Notes under the pieces: model-generated
What the model was told of the DNA's origin: nothing
Seen by the model: the letters and a program-made list of their open reading frames with translations, nothing else
Database searches by the model: none
Part shown: piece by piece, positions 1 to 5,169 of the stretch
How the letters are laid out: the number at the start of each line of letters is the position of its first letter
How positions within the stretch are numbered: the first letter of the stretch is position 1
NCBI GenBank assembly: GCA_002709385.1
Contig: PAQS01000001.1
Location: 48,664-60,581, forward strand
Source: Waddliaceae bacterium
GTDB taxonomy: Bacteria; Chlamydiota; Chlamydiia; Chlamydiales; GCA-2709385
Length of the DNA: 11,918 nucleotides
Direction: 5' to 3'
Program-made: the position numbers and the translations under genes

Positions 1-337
1 AACCGTTGATCTCTTTTTCTAATCTATGAATATCATTTATTTCTAAATCAATATGGTGGTGATAGTTGGATAAAGGACCGCTATCAAGGATTATCGAAAA
101 TAGCTCTGCATGAAACTCTTCGAAACTAGGGTATTCTTTTAAGAAGTTAGAAAGAACGTCATGCTCATCCTCTGCTAAAATATAGTCCCCATCGAAATAA
201 CAAGCTTGAGTGTATCCACTTTCTTTAATCCAAGAGTCTAATTGATTTTTGGCCTCTTCTAAGCCTTCCCTCTCTATTTCAGAATAAACGCTATCGTCGT
301 CACCTTCATCATAGTAACGTTTTTTAGCTTGTCCCAT
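1..337 (-). CDS. Acidic hypothetical protein, 3' end outside window
   Basis: The reverse strand reads open from an ATG at 337 to the window edge, giving 112 visible residues with no stop. The start follows an AGGAAGG ribosome-binding site six bases upstream. The protein begins MGQAKKRYYDEGDDD and is strongly acidic and rich in Glu, Asp, Tyr and Phe (FDGDYILAEDEHD, EYPSFEEFHAEL). It has no membrane segment or signal peptide and should be a soluble cytoplasmic protein. I recognise no family. It starts only 18 bases after the stop of the Cys/His protein at 356-592, so the two are probably cotranscribed as the last visible members of the phage-like cluster. Such small acidic proteins in phage clusters can be DNA mimics or host inhibitors, but nothing here proves that. 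Confidence 0.7.
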   Translation of the reverse strand, partial: MGQAKKRYYDEGDDDSVYSEIEREGLEEAKNQLDSWIKESGYTQACYFDGDYILAEDEHDVLSNFLKEYPSFEEFHAELFSIILDSGPLSNYHHHIDLEINDIHRLEKEING

Positions 338-355
338 AACCTGCCTTCCTAAGGA

Positions 356-592
356 TCAAACACTTTTAGTGATCGGATCATAATTTTTCATCATTTCCCT
401 GATGAATTTCCTTTCTTCTATCGCTTCTTTGCTTCGGTTCCCATGCTTCCAAGATGCCATCTTACACCTCTCTAATCCTTCATGAGTCTTCGGCCCCCCT
501 CCTGCTCCATGATATTTACAAACGGACCAACCTGGAACACAGTGAGCCTTACACCTTTCCCCTGTTGTTTTCGACTTTGCTTTACATCTCAT
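356..592 (-). CDS. Small phage-type HGGxGPKT-like Cys/His protein
   Basis: A 78-residue basic protein. Residues 1-30 hold four cysteines (3, 14, 18, 25) followed by His28, with the pattern RCKAKSKTTGERCKA then CKYHGAGGGPKTHEG. This matches by eye a widespread class of small phage and prophage proteins (R-C-x-A-K-T-x-x-G-x-x-C ... C-R-x-H-G-G-x-x-x-G-P-K-T-x-E-G ... K-H-G). The cysteines and histidine probably bind zinc; the biochemical role is not established. In phages these genes often sit next to packaging or terminase small-subunit genes. The ATG is preceded by GAGGG at the proper distance. The tail REMMKNYDPITKSV is unremarkable. The upstream gene ends 188 bases away and the next gene begins 18 bases downstream. 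Confidence 0.75.
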   Translation of the reverse strand: MRCKAKSKTTGERCKAHCVPGWSVCKYHGAGGGPKTHEGLERCKMASWKHGNRSKEAIEERKFIREMMKNYDPITKSV

Positions 593-780
593 GAGGACCC
601 TCGGTGTTTTGGAGATCTTCCCCCTCCCCCATTAAGTAGTTGGGAATTTTTTAATTTAGTGTTGCATATGGTATTCCACAAATTCGGAATATATTTTTGT
701 TACAAATTTATCATTAAAAGAAAAACAGGTTGTTATTATTTAATTTTACTTCTTTTCTTTTTGCCTACAGCTTAAACGGA
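593..780. other. AT-rich intergenic spacer, no gene seen
   Basis: This 188-base gap separates the 227-residue gene from the Cys/His gene on the minus strand. It is AT-rich apart from a pyrimidine-rich C run near 618-630. I found no convincing promoter or RNA gene. The only structure is a short hairpin at its right edge (774-790). Confidence 0.4.
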
Positions 781-790
781 TTATCCGTTT
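774..790. terminator. Short hairpin over a stop codon, weak terminator candidate
   Basis: Seven-base perfect inverted repeat AAACGGA / TCCGTTT with a three-base loop that is the stop codon of the 227-residue gene. On the plus strand it is followed by a run of T; on the minus strand, the direction of transcription here, the T run is only three bases. It may be a weak or bidirectional terminator, or chance. Confidence 0.25.
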
Positions 791-1464
791 TTTGATGGAG
801 TTACGTTCCCTACAATAGCCTGCGCTCCTGGGGCTACGTTCACATGCTCAACTGTTACTTTTTGCTGTCCCCCTCTTCGGTATGAGATGAGGGCTTGAAT
901 AGCCTGTTGATGCTTACTAAAAAGCTTTATCGCTAGGTTACTGTACATCTTCAGGAAATCTGCCATATCTTGCTTGTCAGCCAATCTGAGCATTTCCATA
1001 GCTTTTTCCTCAAAAGCGATAGCTTGAAGGCAAAGGGAGCTTTCTATTGCGTCTTTAGGGGCATATTCTTTGAGGTTTCTAACGAGATGATTCATTTTAC
1101 TTTCGATTAATGCTTTGTCACTCTTTCCTCCCGTCAAAAGCATAGCCGCATTGAGGAGTTTTTCTGATGAAAGTGTTGAGTCTTTCAAGCCTGTTGCTTC
1201 TGCTAGTCTAGCTTTGTAGTCTGTTATGGCTATATCGAAAGGTAAGTCTTTTTTGATTGTTTGGGTAATTGCAGTAACCCCCGATTCCCCTTCGATGGAT
1301 CTGAAAAACTCTAGATCTTCAGAAGTCCAATCAGGGCATCCTCCAGAATCTATGTACTTTTGAATTCTTGAAATTTCTTGTTCATTTGCTTCTCTCTTTA
1401 CTTCAACCTTAGGAGGTTTTTGCGGTTTAGATTTCTTTTTTGGTCTTTGTGTTTTTGGGGGCAT
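781..1464 (-). CDS. Phage-associated hypothetical protein (227 aa)
   Basis: The 227-residue protein begins with a very basic Lys/Pro stretch (residues 1-25, PPKTQRPKKKSKPQKPPK), as in DNA- or RNA-binding tails. The middle is mostly helical by composition. The C-terminal segment (about residues 185-222) reads HQQAIQALISYRRGGQQK, then VTVEHVNVAPGAQAIVGNV. This Arg-Arg-Gly-Gly plus V-x-H-V-x-V-x-x-G-x-Q-A-I-V-G-N ending recurs, to my recollection, in prophage and mobile-island proteins of Alphaproteobacteria and Rickettsiales, often beside the HGG-type Cys/His protein found here. No enzymatic motif is visible. The ATG has an AGGA-type site about ten bases upstream. The gene starts 36 bases after the helicase stop, and a perfect palindrome lies in that gap. 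Confidence 0.65.
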   Translation of the reverse strand: MPPKTQRPKKKSKPQKPPKVEVKREANEQEISRIQKYIDSGGCPDWTSEDLEFFRSIEGESGVTAITQTIKKDLPFDIAITDYKARLAEATGLKDSTLSSEKLLNAAMLLTGGKSDKALIESKMNHLVRNLKEYAPKDAIESSLCLQAIAFEEKAMEMLRLADKQDMADFLKMYSNLAIKLFSKHQQAIQALISYRRGGQQKVTVEHVNVAPGAQAIVGNVTPSKNG

Positions 1465-1487
1465 ACGCTGTTTTCCTGTTATATGTG

Positions 1488-1503
1488 TAAATACATGTAT
1501 TTA
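1488..1503. promoter_or_regulatory. Perfect 16-bp palindrome, candidate operator O1
   Basis: TAAATACATGTATTTA is a perfect palindrome located just upstream of the 227-residue gene and overlapping the helicase stop codon. It matches 13 of 16 positions of the near-palindrome upstream of the helicase, so the pair could be operators for one dimeric repressor. No regulator gene is visible in the window. Confidence 0.5.
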
Positions 1504-2388
1504 TGTTTTTACAGGCTTTTTGTTCTTTCTCCAATCAGCGATAGTTCTTTTTGCTTCAAGCTTGCTCATGTCTTCTGTTGTGGAGATCCCGATTCTTCTG
1601 AGAAATGATATCTGCTTTTCTGTCGCTGGGGTCGTTTGCATGTTTCTTCTGGATTTTCGTTCTTTTGCAAAAACCTCTCTGATTTTTATCGACGCCTCTG
1701 ATTTGCTCAGGTTTTCTGCGCTGATTCCTTTTTTGGATAGAGTAGTCACTTGACCTGTCGTTGCCTGATCCCTTCTTTTTACCCAAGGTGAATCTGTCGA
1801 AGCGAAATCTAGTTTAAATCTTTTTCTTGCAAAGTCTTCACAGCACCCGAAGCAGTACTCTAAGGGGATTGGGTTTTCTACCACCCAATTTTTTCCACCC
1901 TCTTTCCATAAGACTTGAGCAACATATCCTGTTTCTTTTGGAGAGATTATGATTTCGTTTCTGTTGTCGTCTTCTAGAGACCATTCTCCATCGCCAATAG
2001 AGACCCAGATAAATTTTGCTGTTCCAATCAGATCAAATTCTTCATCGCAATTCCTTGTAATGTGCAGCTGATGATTTCTTTTTCCCTTCTCTTCTTGTGA
2101 TTCTTGATTTTTCTTTTCTTGGACTTCTGGGATAGCTTTTGAAAAAGAGATAGTGGTTTCGAGATTATGTCCTTCGTCTGCAAAATCTAGAACAAGGCAG
2201 TCTTCTTTGGATGGGTGTAATCGTAATCCTCTCCCCACACATTGGATGTATAATCCCTTAAATCTTGTAGGTCTAGCCATGATAATGCAGCTTATTGATG
2301 GCTCATCAAATCCCTCTGTTAAAACCCCACAAGAAGTAGAAATCTGTAAATTTCCTGTTTTAAGGCCTTCTAAAGCGTTTTTTCTTTC
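1501..2388 (-). pseudogene. SF2 helicase, C-terminal half (frameshifted)
   Basis: This reading frame carries the second RecA-like domain of the helicase that starts at 3217. Continuing residue numbers from the first half, ERKNALEGLKTG begins at 277, motif V (TEGFDEP) is near 300-306 and motif VI (QCVGRGLR) near 325-332, with FDEP and arginine fingers intact. The frame is open to 2478, but the stretch upstream of 2388 does not look like helicase sequence, so it is not an independent gene. A Cys cluster (EYCFGCCEDF) follows, then two tandem copies of an A-T-x-x-Q-x-x-x-L-x-x-x-G-I-S ... L-S-K-x-E-A motif at the C-terminus, similar to the ATEKQ-type tails of phage helicases. Joined with the first half the protein would be about 571 residues. 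Sequence conservation right up to the break suggests recent damage or a sequencing error. Confidence 0.75.
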
Positions 2389-3217
2389 AACGGTATACCA
2401 TGTCTCCAAAAACAGCAGTTGATCGAATCTGAGCCCTTTTAAACGCTTCTGATAGGTCTTTGCAGTGTTGTACGTCACAACAAAACACTATTCCTTTTCG
2501 ATCTTGTGCATATTTTAGATAGGAATCGACTATTAGCTGATTCCGTTCTGGAGTGTTTACTGCCTCAGAGAGCTCTCCTGTATAGAAATCTTGTTTGCTT
2601 GAATGTACTTTGTTTAACGTGGTGGTGGTGACTATCCGCCTGCCTTTCACTGGGCATAAATATCCCAATTGGATCAGGTTGGCTATAGATGTGCTGTAGC
2701 TTACTTGTTCAAATACCTCCCCTATCTCTTTGTTATCTGATCTCATTGGAGTAGCGGTAACGCCGACAAGGAGCTTGTTGCCTGCCGTTGAATGAAAACC
2801 GAGTCGTTCAATTATTTTTTGGTACGATGGAGAGTTTGCATGGTGTGCTTCATCAATTAGAAGAAGATCAAAGTTTTGGTTTTCTGCTTTTTCAAGTCTT
2901 TTATTTTGAATTAGAGATTGGACGCTTCCAAATACAACACGTTTATCAAGTTCATCCTGAGAAGCTCTACAAATACCGTAGTTTCCTTCGGGCCATGCCA
3001 TTTGAAACTTTTCTTTGGCTTGATTGATTAGCTCTTCTCTGTGTGCGATGAGCAGTGTTCTTAAATTCAGTCGTCTGGCTATTTCAGCCATTACAATGGT
3101 TTTTCCAGCTCCTGTTGGAAGAACCACTAGCTGCTTCTTGTAGTTGTTATGAAAATGTTTGATTACACATTCAACCGCTTCCGACTGGTAGTCTCTTAGT
3201 GGGATCGTCATAGGCAT
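2387..3217 (-). pseudogene. SF2 DEAD/DEAH-type helicase, N-terminal half
   Basis: This is the ATP-binding half of a superfamily 2 helicase (SSL2/type III restriction-like group), which would use ATP to unwind or move along nucleic acid. Visible motifs: LRDYQ at 7-11, Walker A PTGAGKT at 34-40, motif Ia LLIAHREEL at 55-63, DEAH at 122-125, motif III TATP at 154-157 and motif IV GIVFCCD near 244. The frame ends at VFGDMVYR-stop, where homologues continue GDM-x-x-x-ERK; that ERK continuation is present one base over. A +1 shift at CGT-TGA-A (2386-2392) would restore the protein. There is no homopolymer or RF2-like stimulator there, so programmed shifting is unlikely. The start ATG at 3217 (second ATG two codons on) lacks a clear ribosome-binding site. 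This is the first gene of the minus-strand phage-like cluster. Confidence 0.8.
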
Positions 3218-3242
3218 TCTAGGTATATGAATGAATATATGT

Positions 3243-3271
3243 ATTATATTTTAATTTGGTTTTGTTTGTAT
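3243..3271 (-). promoter_or_regulatory. Possible promoter of the helicase cluster
   Basis: On the minus strand a perfect TATAAT (3248-3243) lies about 26 bases before the helicase ATG. The -35 region at 17 bases (ATACAA) is poor. The spacing to the start is right for a short leader, and the palindrome at 3278-3291 lies just upstream. Confidence 0.3.
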
Positions 3272-3277
3272 TGTAGT

Positions 3278-3291
3278 AAATACCAGTATTT
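3278..3291. promoter_or_regulatory. Near-perfect palindrome, candidate operator O2
   Basis: AAATAC-CA-GTATTT, two six-base arms around two bases, lies between the divergent helicase and membrane-protein genes. It resembles the palindrome at 1488-1503. Its right arm ends beside TTGCGT (3290-3295), which with TAAATT at 3313-3318 (17-base spacing) could form a weak plus-strand promoter. A repressor bound here could therefore affect both directions. Confidence 0.45.
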
Positions 3292-3349
3292 GCGTTTTTA
3301 CTTTTATTAGTGTAAATTATTCTGTTTGCTAGTGTTTGATATGATTTTT

Positions 3350-3679
3350 ATGGAAGAAAAACAGGCTAAATCATCTGATACAGATTGTGAACGCAATCTG
3401 GATCAGATTGCTAAAAAGGGACGATTCTTAAGAAAGGCTTGGGCTTTTTCATTTATTGCTTTTTCGCTATTACAGGTTGCATCTGAATCTTCTCTATGGT
3501 GGTTTTTCCAAGAGCTTAATAGCTTGTATTCTTTTGTTTTTGTTGTAATTTACCCAATTTTTATTGCCCTCCCTTGGATTACAACTACTTACGTTTGCGT
3601 GTTTAAAAAAAAAGAATTCTGGATGGCTCTTATGGAATCTAATAACTATTCCCTTGAAAGAGGTAGTTCTTTTTTTTAG
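3350..3679 (+). pseudogene. Membrane protein, N-terminal part (frameshifted)
   Basis: From the ATG at 3350 (another ATG lies at 3341; neither has a clear ribosome-binding site) the frame codes for about 109 residues. A charged N-terminal tail (MEEKQAKSSDTDCERNLDQ) precedes two membrane segments, AWAFSFIAFSLLQVA and SFVFVVIYPIFIALPWITT, followed by a Lys-rich turn. The frame stops at 3679, just after a run of eight T. The next frame, open from 3564, continues with a third membrane segment and a soluble tail, so the two are halves of one gene of about 236 residues. I recognise no family. It is divergent from the helicase and in line with the lipoprotein gene downstream. Confidence 0.55.
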
Positions 3680-4061
3680 TGGAGAAAATGCATTAGACCT
3701 TCTGATTTTGGAGGGAGATCATTGGTTGGGTTGGATTACCCCAAAAAATTATATTTTCATGCCAATAGACTGGAGCTACGCGACTGTTGTGTCATGGGGG
3801 ATAGTTATTGTTCAAATGTATTTTTGGGTTTGTGGCTGTCTGCTCTATTTCCACTATTCTCAGGAGAAAAGGGTTCAAGATTTTATAGATTTTGAAAACT
3901 CTTCCGAAGCTAAAGAGCATATATTTCGAATGCGAAACTCAAAAAACAAAGAGATGCTTGATGTTTGCTATGGGCGTGCGGTTAATGACTTACCTCGCTG
4001 GGAAAGGCAAATATCTAAAATTTACACAGATTTGACATCTACATTTTTAATAGAGGTATAG
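3564..4061 (+). pseudogene. Membrane protein, C-terminal part (frameshifted)
   Basis: This frame continues the membrane protein after a +1 shift. The shift lies in the A9 run (3605-3613) or the T8 run (3670-3677); both alternatives give readable protein, so I cannot choose. The sequence after the T run (SGENALDLLILEGDHWLGW) is in this frame for certain. A third membrane segment, VVSWGIVIVQMYFWVCGCLLYF, is followed by a soluble, probably cytoplasmic tail (about 75 residues) ending TDLTSTFLIEV. The upstream end given here is only where the frame first offers a start; real coding in this frame begins at the shift. It stops four bases before the lipoprotein start, so the two were one transcript. 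Function unknown. Confidence 0.5.
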
Positions 4062-4065
4062 ATCT

Positions 4066-4317
4066 ATGCCAAGAGTAAAAATACTATACTTATTGTTTTG
4101 CCTTATTTTGCTTTTCTCCTCCTGTGAAAACGATAGGTATGATGACTATTCAAGAGGATACGACAACGCTTGGAGAGGAATAGAAGAGCCTAACTTTCTT
4201 TCTAGTTCAAAATATCGTTCGGGGTACGAACAAGGCAGGATGGACGCTGACATGTATGATGACGGTTTTTACGATGGAAAGAATGGGCGTAGTCCTAAGA
4301 GGCTTTCTCTGAATTAA
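4066..4317 (+). CDS. Small Tyr/Asp/Gly-rich lipoprotein
   Basis: An 83-residue protein with a short signal peptide (MPRVKILYLLFCLILLFSS) and a cysteine at 20 in a lipobox-like context (L-F-S-S-C; Phe at -3 is unusual). The mature part is soluble and carries imperfect repeats of a G-Y-x-x-G or Y-x-D-G unit: YSRGYDNAWRG, YRSGYEQGRMDAD, MYDDGFYDGKNG. This pattern is common in small secreted or surface proteins of unknown function. AGAGGT precedes the ATG by about eight bases. The last six residues (KRLSLN) and the stop are encoded by the inverted repeat of the IS5-family element. Without the element the frame would end MHVELP and stop, giving the same length. It follows the membrane-protein gene by four bases. 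Confidence 0.7.
   Translation: MPRVKILYLLFCLILLFSSCENDRYDDYSRGYDNAWRGIEEPNFLSSSKYRSGYEQGRMDADMYDDGFYDGKNGRSPKRLSLN
4296..4297. repeat. TA target duplication, left copy
   Basis: The dinucleotide TA directly outside the left end of the IS5-family element; the right copy is at 5170-5171. Two bases alone could be chance, but the match is at exactly the expected place. Confidence 0.65.
4298..4317. repeat. IS5-family left terminal inverted repeat
   Basis: Sixteen bases identical to the complement of the right end, then TTAA against ATAA. The transposase stop codon (4314-4316) and the lipoprotein stop codon (4315-4317) both lie inside it. Confidence 0.9.
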
Positions 4318-4757
4318 CGGAGCGTAATCATCCTTTTCAACATAATCCTGGTCATCGATAGGTAAAGCATTGAGGTGCTGGTTCTAGTGATTAATTCATA
4401 GTCTTTACTGAGCCTACGAAAATTGTTAAACCATGCAAAAGTGCGTTCAAAAATCCAACGTCGCGACTCCAGTATGAATTTCTTTTTTTCTCTTTTGGGA
4501 ACGGTTTCAAGATCTACTCCGTACTTTTGCTTCAGGCGTTTCCTAAATTCGGTTCCGTGATAGCTCTTATTAGCAAATATTTTTTTAGGAAAGACTTCTT
4601 CTTCTCCGGAGAGGTACAGAAGAACATCCAAGCCATCTCGATCCCCACAATTTCCAGCTCCTGTAACGGCTGTTATTAAAAGCCCAAGGTGATCAACCAA
4701 AATATGTCGTTTCCGACCCTTAACTTTCTTAGCTCCGTCGTATCCGGAGATCCCTTT
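4314..4757 (-). CDS. IS5-family transposase, second frame (OrfB part)
   Basis: Reached by a -1 frameshift from the first frame, this part gives 147 residues: GISGYDGAKKVKGRKRHILVD, then the rest of the DDE fold. RRWIFERTFAW carries the expected third catalytic residue, Glu220 in the joined 263-residue protein. The second catalytic position, normally Asp in A-D-K-x-Y, reads FANKSYHG, so Asn179 (codon AAT at 4571-4569). If that residue is the catalytic Asp of this family, the enzyme is inactive and this copy would need a transposase supplied by another copy. Without the shift the frame has no good start; the first possible one is a TTG at 4700, after the conserved GYDG region. Confidence 0.8.
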   Translation of the reverse strand, partial: KGISGYDGAKKVKGRKRHILVDHLGLLITAVTGAGNCGDRDGLDVLLYLSGEEEVFPKKIFANKSYHGTEFRKRLKQKYGVDLETVPKREKKKFILESRRWIFERTFAWFNNFRRLSKDYELITRTSTSMLYLSMTRIMLKRMITLR

Positions 4758-5104
4758 TTTTCTGTGCCCTTTACACTCTGGCTATCGGCTATTCCCGCTG
4801 AAGGATTCGGTTCTTTTCCTAGAACTTTTCTAGGGCGTTTTCGAACCCGCGCATTCATTTTGGAAAATAAGTCTCGTTCTCTCCACCTAAGAAACTGAGA
4901 ATATACAGACTTCCACGGCGGAAAATCATGCGGTAGGTCCGTCCATTGGCAGCCAGTTCTCAAAACGTAAAAGATAGCGTTAAGCTTTTCTCTCCTGGGA
5001 TACTTGCCCTTAGAACTTGCTCTTCGATAGTTACTTTCATTTATAATTGGCTCAACTACATCCCATTCTTCGTTTGTTAAATCACTGGGGTACGGCTTTC
5101 TCAT
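4676..5104 (-). CDS. IS5-family transposase, first frame (OrfA)
   Basis: The ATG at 5104 opens MRKPYPSDLTNEEW, the usual start of IS5-family transposases (a GTG nine bases upstream is less likely). The N-terminal domain (LNAIFYVLRTGCQW, LPHDFPPWKSVY) is the DNA-binding region of this group. AGIADSQSVKG contains the first catalytic Asp (107). After GTEKKG the frame runs out into unrelated residues and stops at 4676, while the true continuation is in the -1 frame. Unshifted translation gives a 142-residue OrfA that could act as a regulator, as short products do in some other insertion sequences. The ribosome-binding site is weak. Confidence 0.85.
   Translation of the reverse strand: MRKPYPSDLTNEEWDVVEPIINESNYRRASSKGKYPRREKLNAIFYVLRTGCQWTDLPHDFPPWKSVYSQFLRWRERDLFSKMNARVRKRPRKVLGKEPNPSAGIADSQSVKGTEKKGSPDTTELRKLRVGNDIFWLITLGF
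4733..4760 (-). promoter_or_regulatory. Programmed -1 frameshift signal
   Basis: On the minus strand the heptamer A_AAA_AAG (4760-4754) is in the right phase at the end of GTEKK. Slippage gives the conserved KKGISGYDG join. Four bases later CTCCG and CGGAG (4749-4745, 4737-4733) can form a five-base-pair hairpin with a seven-base loop, and AAAGGG lies upstream as a possible stimulatory site. Confidence 0.75.
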
Positions 5105-5149
5105 GACTCTCACTACTGGAGACCAAAACCAAGCAGTATATTCATTATT

Positions 5150-5169
5150 TTATTTCAGAGAAAGCCTCT
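5150..5169. repeat. IS5-family right terminal inverted repeat
   Basis: Complement reads AGAGGCTTTCTCTGAAATAA, matching the left end at 19 of 20 positions. Its outermost base supplies the last A of the efflux-pump stop codon. Confidence 0.9.

Larger units (their letters stand above)
4298..5169 (-). mobile_element. Complete IS5-family insertion sequence, 872 bp
   Basis: Both ends are present: AGAGGCTTTCTCTGAA at 4298-4313 and its exact complement at 5154-5169, with 19 of 20 matches when extended. TA flanks each end (4296-4297 and 5170-5171) as a two-base target duplication, as in the IS427-type group of IS5. Two overlapping frames on the minus strand encode a DDE transposase joined by a frameshift. 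Restoring the empty site joins a TAG stop of the efflux pump gene to the 3' end of the lipoprotein gene. Its transposase genes share orientation with the efflux operon, so read-through from that operon could transcribe it. Confidence 0.9.

Noticed and set aside
482-775. Plus-strand open frame over the Cys/His gene
   Set aside because: Low-complexity Phe/Leu/Pro sequence, antisense to a recognisable phage-type protein.
2386-2392. RF2-like programmed +1 frameshift in the helicase
   Set aside because: The codon before TGA is CGT, not a run that can re-pair after slipping, and the upstream GGAG is too far away.
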